Position numbers and translations under genes: made by a program
Origin: Schistosoma haematobium
Lineage: Eukaryota > Platyhelminthes > Trematoda > Strigeidida > Schistosomatidae
Direction of reading: 5' to 3'
NCBI RefSeq assembly: GCF_000699445.3
Contig: NC_067195.1
Location: forward strand, 54,044,465-54,108,464
DNA length: 64,000 bases
In this document: positions 37,501 through 52,200 of the stretch, piece after piece
Layout: every line of letters starts with the position of its first letter
Position numbering within the stretch: position 1 is the stretch's first letter
Notes under the pieces: model-generated
What the model saw: the letters and a program-made list of their open reading frames with translations, nothing else
Database searches by the model: none
What the model was told of the DNA's origin: nothing

Positions 37501-40256
37501 TTTCAATGAAACTGGTGTCTTTTCTCTACGTTCACCTTTAAAATGGTGAACATGAAAGAATAAACAAGTGTTATGATTAAATGCTAAATAGAATAAAGAT
37601 AGTTGCTGCAAAGAGTTATGGTAATAAAGAAGATAAGAGTATATCTCGTGTAAAAATAGTTTTACCATGGGTTGTAATTAGTTTAATAGTCGTTAGGTTG
37701 TATTTGCCATAGACTAACTTCGGTTGGATAGCATTTAAAACCAGACATACCTGGTAAGCTATCTCATCCTATTATGGTACTTCTTAAATTCTCGCCCATA
37801 TAGAGAATGAAAACGTGACCTATAGTTCTCGTGGCACACGCTTAACCACTAGGACCTTTGATTTGACACTTGATATACAATATCAATTTAAATCAACTCG
37901 CAAGACTGCACGACCGTCATCCAACCTGATGACTATAACCTACAAAGTCAAGTAATCCTGAAAAAAACACCTTCAAATAAAGAATTGACAGTTCCTTAGG
38001 ATCTTAAACTAATCTCCATAAATTATTCGACTCAACAATTGCACATAGTAATCTAGTAACCATTTCAAAGGAACTATTGGTCCTTTCATAGTTTCAATGA
38101 CTAACAAATCTTGCCTAGACCACCACTAGAAGTCAGGAGGCGTTGGATAGCTGTTTTGTACTAATGAGGGATTTATAAGTAATGAGTAACCATGATCCTA
38201 CAGCACGTGATCAAAATGGAACTCTCAGTTTCGTGAGCAAACACTTAACCTCCGGACCATCGAGCCGGTATCACATGATGTATATGTCAGTTGTGAGACA
38301 GATATTAGCCGTAGGCAACGTAATACCTTGATTAAAACTACTTTTGCATGAGTTACTGTTGTTGGCATCAACTTGTGATGAAAACTATTTTTAAATCGTA
38401 ACATTTTCTAATACAAAGACTGTTGTGATTTATTATGATATACTCGGTAATAAAGTATTTATAATTGAATGTTTATAGGTATTCGACGGGAAACCTTGTA
38501 CTGCACATACGACTTGCCGATGAGTGCCAACTGACATAAAATATAGACCCAAGACTTTCTGCCAATCACCTCCAAGCATCTAACATCACAAAATAGTGCA
38601 CATCATATTGAATCATTTAGACTAATGGCCGCAGTACAACTTATTTGACAGATATTGATCAGCTGTAAAGGACTATCACATTAGCCACTACTCAATAATT
38701 AGTTCATGAAAAGAAAGTACTTTCTCATGATCAGGATATTAAAAAAACGGACGGAACTTGATTTTTATCAAACTGATCAAATGACCAATTAGTTACTGGT
38801 TTTTTATTTGTCTAGCAAATCAATATTTGTAATGCATCATATTTCATAAGATGACATTTTGGTTCAATTTGGTTCATTTTTTACCCAACTTAAGTGTACA
38901 GATTTACATTAATTTAGTTCATATAATTAAATAGAATAGTTTTCAGTTTTCTAGTTACTTGAATATTTTTCGAATTACCTACAAAATATATGAAGCATTT
39001 CATTTGTATATGGATTGGGTTGGTTCAGTAAATTACTGATTTAATATACTACTTAATTTAAATGGAATAATATTTTAACTTCGATTTAGACGATTTGTAA
39101 TGCATGAATATATACATTAAAACTTTAATGGTATTTTCCTAAGAAAATGGTATTTTGTTTTTAATATATAGGGAAAGAATTTGATTATATTTCTAGATTG
39201 TTACTAATATTTATGTTTTAAGTAGAACAATGTAATTTAATTAGAACTATCTGAACTCATTAGCTCAATGAATAATATGTTAGTGTTTGATGTGAAAAAT
39301 AACAGATTTAAATTTCATTATGAACATTAACACTGGAATTCAAAAGTATCCAGCTGAAGAGCTCCAAATAAGACGAAATCAATGTCATCAATTCTATTGT
39401 GAACCATTACCTAACTTCAATTAAATTTGATTAGAAACTGATTAAAAATATATATATGACATGAATAAAATTAGTTCATATGAAATTAACGAAAACGCAT
39501 ATTCTCAATATTCAACTATACATGTTAGATCAATAAGTTACATTGAAAAAAACGTGAATAGTCAGTTTTTATTAGAATAATTATAATGTACTTCATATTT
39601 CCTATAAGAAGAATACTTAAATCTGATAGTTCGAATACCATTTATAATTTATAATATGTCAATATAAAATTTGTTAAAAACAAACAAATAGTTTCATGAT
39701 TAGATCACAGTTAGCTTAAACAAATTTATAATCACTCATGTGAATTGCATAACTTCATTGTTTCAAACTTTCTATTTTAAAGAAAAATATTGTATTTCGT
39801 GGATTAGTTGAAGTTAGACATTGACACCGTTGGATGCCGACTCAGTGATCTAGAGGTTAAGCGCTGGCGCACAAAACCGATAGGTCTTAGGTTCAAATCC
39901 CGCAAGGCATCGTCGTGGATGCGCACTGCTGAGAAGTCTCACAATAAGACGAAACAGCCGTTCGGTGCTTCTAGGTTTTCCATGGTGATCTACCTCCAAT
40001 TGACTCATGATCTCAACTATTTATATTGCATTGCAGTCAATGTTTATTAACATATTAGTAATATCTATCTAGTAGATATCAGTAGAATACTATTACAGAT
40101 ATTTATTACAAATATCAAAATGTATTTTCATAAGTTTTTTTGGATTATTACCTTGAAACAATTAACCATTTATAAAGACAAAGTTTCATTTTTCTTTTTC
40201 TAATTTGTATCATTTATAACGGTTTAGTTACTAAAGTGTATTTTGTTTAAATTTAG

Positions 40257-40289
<33 letters not shown>

Positions 40290-43200
40290 GCTTCCGAATT
40301 TCTAAATTTTGAATTAGTATAACTGTCAATCATGGATACTAATGTAGTTCAATGAATGGGGAGAAATCAATATTCAATAAGTAAATATCTAATTTAAAAT
40401 CTTGTTAATTTGAATGTCTCAATAAGAAATATATTATATTGTTTATGAGGTACCTGGCCTGTCATATGCCCTGATGATGTTCTTATGTTTTTCAGGTTGC
40501 CTGATCTGCCATGGGCAATGGGGCAGTGCATGACGGTATTGTTGTGTGCTAGGTTCAAAGAGAATTGTATGCTATATGCATGCAAATCTGCCCCGTTATT
40601 GTTCCTATATTGTTTATAACACAACTTAATTACTTTTTTTTAACTAATTAAGTTTAAGGAGGGTGAAGCTTTATCATAGGTAGATGTTACATGAAAAAAA
40701 ACTAATGAGATTTAGAAAGTAAATGAAGAGTTCCTTAATTTTATTAGGATATAAGAACAAAGTATCTTATAATCCATTTGACAGATACATATTTTGATTA
40801 AATACTGTTGTGTTTATTACCAAGTCTCAATGCTTGTCGATCTAATTCCTTGTTAGTTAGACTAAAATAAAAAGATATGAATGATCAGGTCTTGTGTTAA
40901 AGTTTTGAAGCATACATGATAACATTGAAGTCAAAATGAAATATTTAATGATTGAGATCTATTGTTTGAACAATAGACTGTGAGGTCATTAAATTGTACT
41001 TTTCTAAAATGGCATCGTAATTCTTTTTTTTGTTTTTCGTCCCAACCATCATACAAGTACATAGACAGAATTATTCAAAAATATAAGAGATTAAAATGAT
41101 TGTCATCTTATGAGTTCGTATATAGAAGCTTAGTCACCATGATGTCATTTCAGTGATTATGACAATTATATTTAAAATCTTGTTTTCCGAAATTTTCAGT
41201 TAAGCATCATATCATATATAATCATCAGTATATTTCTTAACAAAGATATAATCTCAATTAACACCTCTCTTGTGCTTGACTTCAATTAGTCAGTCTATAA
41301 TTATTTTGTTAATAGTTCAAGCATTATTACTCTCTTACTTGCCATAAGTATTTTTGTTCTGTATCCCATTATAATCAAAACCTTTGAAGAACATTCTCTC
41401 GAATTTCATGTTATTGTAATCATACTTTACATTTTACATCACTATTGCATATCATAATTCAATAGGTTAAGCGTTCGTGAGCGAGACTGAAGACCCTGAG
41501 TTCGAACCCCGCAAGCGGGATCGTGGATGCGCACTGATGAGGAGTCCCACAATAGGATGAAAAGGCCATCCAGTGCTTTCAGGTTTCCGACGGTAGTCCA
41601 ACACAAATCGGTTCATGATCTCAATCAAAAACTTAATAATCAAGTTTATTTATCAAATGAATTCAGGCCGAAATGATACTTATAGTCTAGTTGCTATTTT
41701 TGTTCACTATTGACATGTGTATCTTTATTCAAATCAATCAGATTCTATGTAATATCAACACCTTACGCTAATTTAATTATCATTTATATATAATAATATA
41801 GAATCACTTCTTTTTATTTATGATGAATGTAAAAAACAAGTGAGTAACTAATTAGTTTTCACTTAGAGATTACGAAACAAACTAAGGTAATAATCTATAA
41901 GTACACTGAATATCTTTCATTCATCATCCTATTTTTTCGAATAATATATTCTTATTTACTTCGTCTAGTTTTAGTCAAGAATATAGAACATATTGATGAT
42001 AGACTAATATATACATATTATTACTTCTAAGAATATCTTTCAGTGATAATATTGTTCCAGTAATACCATTTTTTATTTGTGAAGCTATAGTTTAAAGATA
42101 ACATAGTGAGTAAGATGCTAACCTATCCTCTAAATAAGGTTTTGAGAAGAGCATTTGTTCGTAATTTGGTTGACCAATATTGATTCCAAGGAATTGAAGA
42201 ATAAATTGCCAACTTCCTCTAACCATCTGTGTATTCATCAGATACATCATTATTCTTCATCTGTATTGTTGTGTAATTATTTTTAGCAGTAATTGGATTC
42301 TTAAATTCAGACTTACAGAAACAGTTTTTCTACTTCATTCTTGTGTAATGGAACTTATAATGAGACATTATAAATTCCGTTTTATTATCATTATGATGTT
42401 AAATTACACACCAATATTTCTTTTGTATTATTTTATAATTTACAGCACGGGTCGATCGTAGTTAGACAGTAATTCAATGTTGGAGTGATCCAGAAAATTG
42501 CTTGCAAAAGACAAGCAAGCATCAGGAAACAGTAAGAAGCGTTTCATCCAATCAGCGTTCACTTGAAGTCTTAGCCAAAAATATCAAGGAAGCGAAACGT
42601 CACATGCAGAGGCTCTGATTGGCTGATTGCTACACTGCTACTATGTTTAGTAGCATTCCAGAATCTTCTAGCAACCCAAGGAAATTTAAAATATTATGAA
42701 AATTCTGCATTTTCTGTATTAAAATGAACCATGGAGTAAACTACTTCTCGCATACTTTGAGTCTTCTCTCTTGTGTTTAGGTCGCTGTATAGTTCTAGCT
42801 TGGGAATTACAGAATAGCGTTCAATCCGCAAGACTTATCATTCAACACCAGGAAGAACTTGACAGGTGTCTCATATTAGCACGAAACTCTACGGTAATCC
42901 AAAGCCTTAATCTCATTGAGGATTGAATCTAGGATTTTCAAGATGATGGTTGAGCAATTTCTCATATTTACTCAAGTTTGATGAGGTCTCAGTAGTTTAA
43001 ATGTTTATAATTCTCTGCTGATTTGAAAGTACTCGGTGTGATCCTCAGTATAAATGTTGAAGAGTCCCATACTAAGACAAAATAATGGTTCAGTTTCTTC
43101 TGGTTTCTAATGATTGTCTTAGTAAAGTTAATCCGTGATATGAACTATAAAATTCGACAATCTTCATACAACCCTGCATTAATCATTTTTATTAATCCCA

Positions 43201-46200
43201 TATTTAAATATAAAATTATATATTAGTGTCAACCCATGATGAACACATAAATTATAACAAATAATTTTCCACTCATTTTGTACTTTTAATGCCTGGATGA
43301 GAATACTTAAGAAACTGCTAAGATTATATCAGCTTGCTATTGTTTCATTTAAATATTTATACAAAGTCATTGTAGACATCATTAGTCTGTATTTATACCG
43401 TTAATTCATTATTCAATATTTTTTAGACGTGAATAAATTATAGAAAAAACATAAATACTTCAGGAGAATAGATAACGAGGGATATTGTAATAGTCATTTT
43501 ACTGGAATTCTTTCTATTATTACTCAGATACACCAATAAGTAGTAAAGTGAATGGAAAAAAAATAACATATCAAAAAAACACAACAATCTTACCCAAATA
43601 TGGTACTATTGTTGAAGCTGATGGTGTAGAAACAGCAAGTATTTTTAATAACAACGAAAATGCCACAAATATATTCATACCTTTTTTAATTAAGGAAAAC
43701 AATATGTAGATAATTATGAAAAAGAAGTAAACATAAAGAAAATAAGTAAGCAAACAAACAAATTTATTCCTTAGAAATTCTTTCTTCTTTTTGGATAATA
43801 AACAAGTTAAAATAAAAATAGATTGAGTGAAAGCCAACAATTTATTAATCAGCTAAATAGATGACTATTGAAACGTAAGAAAATAAACATAAATTTTATT
43901 GATTATTGATAAAAGTTTTAGGTATATAATCATGTTTTTCATGGTTTGTTTATTATCATTTGTAAAATGTCATTTCAAACTGTAATTCAAATTTATTGTT
44001 AAAATTTGTTGACTGATTTAAGTTTAAATAATCATGTCTTTTATAAGTTTCTTACTTACTTACCTACGCCTGTTACTCCTAATGGAGTATAGGCCACCGA
44101 CCAGCATTCTCCAACCCACTCTGTCCTGGGCCTTCTTTTCTAGTTCCATCCAATTCTTGTTCATTTTTCTCATGTCTGTCTCCATTTCCCGGCGTAATGT
44201 GTTCTTTGGTCTTTCTCATCTCATTACGGCTTTAGGATTCCATGTGAGGGCTTACCTTGTGATGCGGTTTGGTGCTTTCTTCAATGTGTGTCATATCCAC
44301 TTCCAGCGCTTCTTCCTGATTTCTTCATCCGCTCTGATCTGGTTTGTTCTCTCTCACAGTAGGTTGTTGCTAATAGTGTACGGCCAACGGATCCGAAGTC
44401 ATCTGCACAGACATCTGTTAATAAACACTTGTATCTTGTGGATGATGGCTTTCGTAGTTCTCTAGGTTTCCGTTCCATACAGTAGAACTGTCTTGACATT
44501 TGTATTGAAAATCCTGACCTTGGTGTTGGTTGAGTTGTTTTGAGTTCCAGATGTTCTTCAGTTGTAAATATACTGCTCTCGCTTTACCGATCCGCGCCTT
44601 CACATTTGCATCATATCCACCATGTTCATCAATGATGCTGCCCAAATATGTAAAGGTTTTTACATCTTCCAAATCGTCTCCGTCAATTGTGATTGGATTG
44701 GTGCATGCTGTGTTGTATCGGAGAATCTTGCTTTCCCTTTTTGTATGTTGAGACCCACTACTGCTAAATCTGCTGCTACACTGGTCGTCTTCTCCTTCAT
44801 TCGTTATTGAGTGTGCGATAGAAGAGACAGGTCATCTGCGAAGTCTAGATTGTCCAGCTGCATTCTAGCTGTCCGCTTTTCATAAGTTAAATGTGATAAA
44901 TTCTTTAGTGAAGGAGAACACAGGTCAAGACAACCGATTATATTTATCACAAAATTATTGAGTTACTTGATAAAATAGAAAACAATCATACTCCAATACT
45001 TCATTTGCGAAATATTCATTATTTGTCTCAAATTTCATTGTTCTTTCATTTCTATATTAATTACTTGCTGTTCCCATCCTTTCCCCTTTGATCTTCTCAA
45101 CCTTCGGCTACTAAGCGTTCTATTCTTGATTGGCGTTATATACTACTTATGTCGACATACGTAGCACAAACCATAATTCTTGTGTTGATATTCTTCAAGA
45201 TAAATTTGATCACATGACAAGAATAATTAAATTTTCAGTTAAATAATGTTTTGTTAGACTATCTTAACATGGATAAATAAATACTATGGAATCTTCTATT
45301 ATTAAATTTTATGGTGATTATTCGTTTTTTAGTTGTGTTCATGAGTCAGTTGAAGCCAGATCACTATGGAAAACCTGGAATCACTGGACGGCCTACTGTG
45401 GAACTCCTCAGCAGTGCGCATTCACGATCCCGCCCCGTGAGATCCGAATTCAGATCCTATCAGTCTCACGCGCGAACACTTAACTTCCACAAAACCCATT
45501 TCTGATCATTAGTTTTTGATTTATTAAAATTCAATTTGTAATAGAATTCTTTTCTTTTCTTTTAAGTTTTTCAATCATTTTGCTTGCAACAGTAATAAAA
45601 CTTAATCATTATAAAAGTGTTTTTTAATGAAACGACTATTCGTAAACGAAAAAACTTATCCAAGAATTTTTTTTCCTGAATGAATATTGAATAAATTCAA
45701 TGTTCAATTGATTTTTACACTTTTCTTATAAGATTTATGAAATTTTGTTAATAGGAAATTATAATGAATGAAATTGGGTAATATGAATTCATTTTCATTT
45801 CAATAAATTTCCACTAATTACATGTAACTTATATAAACTCAAAGTAAGGTATGAAAAATAGAGTTTAACATATTCAGTCTATCGAAATAAAATTAATGTG
45901 ATAAGGGGTAATATGTGATTGTGTATCGGTTAATTGTATCAAAGTTACAGATTGAAACGAATGTTGCTAAATAAGTATCAGATTGATTAGTAACTAAATC
46001 ATTCATTGTTTGTTGTCTTTATGTTATAGCTTGTACCCTGTATCCTATTCATGTATAACGTAATGATACCACCAATTAAAGAGCAGTGATTTACCGATCG
46101 GACTAATGACGCATAAAACCTGTACGAGCAGTCTATAGAATTTATCGGTGTTGCTTCCTGTCCAGCCCAGCCAGTTAAGTCAAGAACACCAGTCTGAGCT

Positions 46201-49200
46201 TCTGCAGTATGAATCATTTATTTCAAACATACTCGGTTTATATACCAACCCGACAGACCACATCGTACTATAAAATAGGAATCAACGTTTGTACAAGATT
46301 TGACTAAATATGGCTGTGAATGTGGGAGGTAGTAATCGATAGAATAATTTACTTACTTAACAATTATACAATAAAAATATATATGTATAGTATTTGACCA
46401 TAAATGGATCCTAACAGTTACCATTCATTGTAAGTATCGGGATATAACACTTTATATATCACATGTTTACCATTGAATAAGCATTAGTATTATTGACTCA
46501 TGAAAGAGAATCTTTATTTCACATCAATATCAATAGACCTTAGTAACATATTTTAAAACAGAACATTATCAAATATAGAAAGATTTGGTTTAGTAGACAA
46601 TAATTTATGAAGTATTGAAAATGTCGAAATGTTAAAATTAGGTTTTTAGCGATAATTTCTGCTTTTCTCAATACAATGGATGAACTGTTATTACTTACAC
46701 TTCGGCACAAATTATAGGAGTGCACGAATTAATATCAGTTTGAATACAAATACGAAAGAATTACTTTAAATGACTTAGTTATCGTACACCATAATAAAGT
46801 CCTCAATTTAGAAAAGGATAATAAGTACGTTTGATGTACTTCTTTAGACTACGCTTCTGTTTTGATTCTGTTCCAAAACCTCCAACATATAAAGAAATTA
46901 GCTAGTATTAATGACCATGTGGGTGTAATTTTACTATTCTGAAAGAGAACAATGAAAATAAGTGTTCCACTCATTTATTAACAAAAGTTAGTATGTCTCA
47001 AGAAACTATAATTTCACATTTTCTGTTCTCTTTTCTCACATGATTTGCCATCTTCCACAAAAAGAACTTTTTAAGGTATACAAATAGTCTTATTGTATGT
47101 TCATTAGGTTCTTCCTCTTCCAATTGTTTTTAAATAAATAAACATTAAACCATGGTTCATTATAAATGGTTTGGACCTAATACTTCTGATTGTTAAAGTG
47201 TTAGCGTTAACCTAAGACATGAAAAAGACCTAAACAAATTTTCTGGATTCACATGACGTTTGTACTGCTAGAGATTATTTAATAGAAATCATGTCAAATG
47301 TTGTTTATCTTGATGTTCGTGTTTTGGCTGATTTCTCTTGATCTTCTCATCATTTGTTAATATCAGAGAATGCTTTTAGTCCGACTTATTGCATAAACTG
47401 ATTACCGATTTTTTGTGTAACCTATTTATTACCCGCTATATTGTAATGTTCTCCTTCTTTTTCTCTTGAAGTTCTGAGAAAAGATTTTAGAGTGTTACGT
47501 AGAGTATTGACGGCTACTTGTAAAGTGTGTGATGAATAGACATATGAAAAACTTGGAATAGCTAGTGTGATTTTTTATCAGATTCAAAATAACAACTTCA
47601 CTTATTTATTTTCTACTGTATAACTTCTGACAGACCAAGACCTAAGTACATTAGAATCTATGCACACAAAACTCTACAATGTTGTATTGAGTATATATAT
47701 TATGAAATACGTAAATATGTTACTTATCATTGTAAAAATCATTCAATTTCGCTCTCTCTCTCTCTCCATGTATATGTAGTAATCCCTATGAAGAATAAGT
47801 GCAGCTTTTTGGGATAGTTTGAGTTAAAAATTCCATATTCTGTTTAATATATCATACTGAATAAATAGATCACTATCATCAAAAGATTTTATTGTAAAAC
47901 ATAGGTTGATACTGAATCATCAAAAGTGCTTGGTAATGTTAAATATCAAGAAAGAAATATTAGAACAATTGAAAAGGAACTGAGTCAGTGAAAATTAAAG
48001 AAGATTAGTTTATAATTAAGTAGTATGAGAATCAATTATTCACTTGATGAATATACAACTTATTATCAAACAGCTAAATATAGATGGGACATTACAAACC
48101 ACAGTAAAATGGTGGAACTAAATTTTATCATTGTTCATGCAAAATTTCATTAACAAATTTCCGAATCTCTATACACTTTATTATGTATCAAGTTTTTGAT
48201 CATACACTTATTAGGCTGATTGATTTTGACTTTGTAAAAATATTCAAAATATGATTCTAATGTAGACATTGATGAACAGTTAAAGAATTGATTCATTAAT
48301 TGACCTGAATACTCGCTTAAAAAGCTAAAGAATATAGTTTATCCGATCGATATAACCTACATCTCAATGAGAGGAATTATACTGATAGATAAACAGTGAA
48401 ACCATCTAAAGACTATAACGTTTTCCCTAAAATACGATGTATTTCTTTTATTGTTGTCAGTTATTCAAATTAATATATATATTTCTAACTCGGGCTTCGG
48501 AAGATGGTCGCGCGATTTTGTGAATTGGTTGAAGTTAGACATTAATACCGTTGGATCCTGCCTCAGTGGTCTAGAGGTCCAAAGGACTGAAGATCCTGGG
48601 TTCGAATCCTGCGTGCAGGATCGTGGACGCGCACTTCTAAGTAATCTCATACTAGGACGAAATAGCCGTTCACTGCTCCCAGGTTTTCAACGGTGGCCTA
48701 ACATGGATTGATTTATGATCTCAATCAAATACTGAACAATCTCCACAACCCCAGGCTGATATATATAATTAATGTTTAATTAGATTTTAAACAATGATAA
48801 TTAACTTAACCGTAGTGAATAGTTGGTATCATTTTGAAAAATTTACAGTGTTTTCTTAATTTCGATAAATACTTTCATTTAATCAAATTTGTATATTGAT
48901 TAAGACATTAGGAAAACAAACAAAACAGAATAATAATAATAATAATAATAATAATATAAAATTTTAATTAAAATTATCTACACTTACTAAGTATCATTTT
49001 AGCTGGTATTTGTGGAGGCAACCAAAATATCACTGTTGTAATCACACTTAGTAATACACATGGAAACACTAATAAATATCCATAGAAAGCAGGATTACGT
49101 TTTAAGCTAAAAATAATAATGATAATAATAGTAATAATAAATGGTAATTACAAACATCAAAGAATAATTATGTTTTCCACACTTTTAAACTTGTAAACAA

Positions 49201-52200
49201 ATACAAACAACAGTATTTCTGTTTATAATACAACAATCTCTTATCTGAGTGGTTTGTTGAGACGGATTTCACACAGGAATGTTTCTTGGTTTGCTACTAT
49301 TATTCATTAGATAATCTGTTAGATTGTGAAGAAAACATACATTTGTCAAATGAGTATTTGGATTTTACAAAAAATCTACCTAGCACATTTAAATGAGCTT
49401 TTGTCACGATTTAAAGGTGAATAATCTACTTCTAGTACCTTTGTGTAAATATTTTAAATTAAATATTTAAAATCAGCTGATTTCAATTATGTTGGTCTTT
49501 GAAAAAATATATAATCAAATAGTTGAATTCATGTGTCGATTAAAGCTAGACCACCTTAGAAAACCTGGAAGCACTGGAAGGTCGTTTCGTCCTATTATGG
49601 GACTCCTCGGCAGTGCGCATCCACGGTCCCGCCCACTGCGAGATTCGAATTCAGGACCTATCGTTCTCGCGCACGAGCGCTTAACCTGTAAACTACTAAG
49701 CCGGCATCCAACGGTGTTAATGTCTAACTTCAACCAATCCATGAGTTGCGAAGTTGACTCATGAATTCAACTATTAAATTACTATAATATCCACAAAAAA
49801 CCTTGTCCCTTAATATATGTGATTCATAATCCACTGCATAGTGAACTATTTTAGGAATTTTTCAACGATAATCTATTTCATAGTTTAACTTTGATCGATA
49901 AGATGACAGATTTATCCTCTTAATAAATCTGTTACTATGACAAAACATCTAAATGATTTTATCTTAAATTTTAACGATTATCTATTTGTACTTAATTTAT
50001 AGTTTAAATTTTTCTATTGATAAATAAACCATTAAATGGTAATTTGTTTTATTCATAAGAAAACATTATCATTGAAATTATGATTATACAATCAATATAT
50101 TAGACTAATTAAACTTATTACAATTTAACATTAACCAGTTTGTAATATATTTAATACTACTGTAGTGAACAGAACACGAGTAGGGACAATCGAATGTATT
50201 TAACACAAAATTACAGGACTGGTTAGTAAAATCTAACAATCATAAAGTAAATGCTTAATTTGCAAAATGTCCACAAGTTGTCTCAAAATGACTCAGACTT
50301 GATTGTTCTTGCATTTTCATACAAATTGCATTTAGTTTCCATTCTTAACTGTTCGATCCTCTTGTCTCTCTGCTTCTAGACCTGTTTACGACTAACATCA
50401 TATAATACTTATATCTATATAAGTAGCACACACCGCACTACTACTACTACTACTAATAATAATAATAATAATAATTGTTTTCATAAATATACATACTTGT
50501 CATAACCAATTAACTACTGATCAATGAATAGGGAAAAAACTAAAAAACGTTATTTATACTACTTAAATAATATACTTGAATGAAATGAAAAACTCGGCTT
50601 TCTCTCTCTTCATGTATATATATGTATGTTTAGATAAACACTATTTGATATTTGAATCAATGTAAACAAATGTTTTAACAGAGTTCAAAAGCAGAAAGCA
50701 CGTTAATTTGTATTAGTTTTCAATAACAAAATTCATTGTTAATTCATTCATATCAATATAGAAAGTTTTTAATAATAGATAATAAGTAATTTGTACAATA
50801 TTTTATAGTTGTGGAACAACTTTAATCACTAATACTTGATAGCAATTGTGTTGTATCTAGAAGCGAGTGAAATATGAACGGTTCGATCACTATTTAATGA
50901 CGTAAAGGTAACATATTCGTTCACTCGCCTACAACGGAACCTAAAGGAAACTGATTTCACTCATAAAATATATGATAAGTTGACAGGGTTAAAAAGTTAT
51001 TCTTCTTGGTTTACAGATATTTCTCAGCTAAAATCGATCAACGACGAAAACGTTTTTGATTTGAATCAACATGAAGCAATCAGTTGAAGTGTTTTGTGAG
51101 CAAAAATAATTGATATATTATTCTATGAGATCGATAATATGTAAAGTATGTGATGGTTTATGCTGAAATGCATCTAAACTAAGTATGAAAAAGATAGATT
51201 GAGTGGAACAAAGAAAAAACAACAGGTCGCAAATTAAGATATCAGTTCCTGATAAAATATAATCTCAAGACGTTAAAGTATGTACCCCCTAAATAAATAA
51301 TCTTCCTATGTCCCTGGGAAAAGCCATGATAGTTAATGTTAGGGTAGAAGATATCTAGTGATTTATGAGTTGTGGCGAAACGATAGCAATTGAAAAATGC
51401 AATTCATCAGAAACCAGATAACTGCCTAAATAATACCATCATCTTCACAGAGCACGAAAGCGATTATTACGATCTTGTGTATATATTTCACTTAACAGTT
51501 CAAAGCTAAATTAAGACAACTACTCAACCCCATCTATCTTTCACTGATTTTATATATTAAATGGTATCATTCATCATTTCAAAACCTACACAAAACCATG
51601 TAAAAGATTCAATAGCATTGCTAAATCAAAGATTAAAGATCATTTAACTAAGATATTGAAAATAGGGTTATTCAAACGATAACAAATTAAGATTAGTTAA
51701 TTAAATAGGTTGTTTGATCAAAAATGTGTTTAGCTGAAACATGAAAGAAATTGTTAGCAAAGAAGCAACATTAATTCCAGTGTTTATGAGATAGCTGTTA
51801 ATAGTTTAATAAATTTTATTTAGAATTCTAATCTTTACATCAAAAAAGATCTTGGTAACCATAATTTACTTCGTTTGATTTTCTAGTTACAACGATACAT
51901 TTCGAACAAAATCGTTGTACTGAATAAATTATTCAATAATTAGAAATGGAAACAGTTGAAACAAAAATATTGATGAATTACATAATTAGACAACTATTAA
52001 AAACTGACAAGTACTAGACAGCTGTTTTATATTAATATGGAATTCTTAAGTATCTACGTATCCAAGACCCTAGCAGTAACTGAACATGTGGTGTGTGCTA
52101 CTTATATTGATATGAGTAGTATATGACGCGAGTTAAAAAACGTAATGTCTGGCAGCAGAAGATGGGGGAAGATCAAGAAAGAAAGAGCGGGAACACAATG

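Noticed and set aside
44034..44465. 143-codon + strand open frame
   Set aside because: Antisense shadow of the - strand RTE copy.
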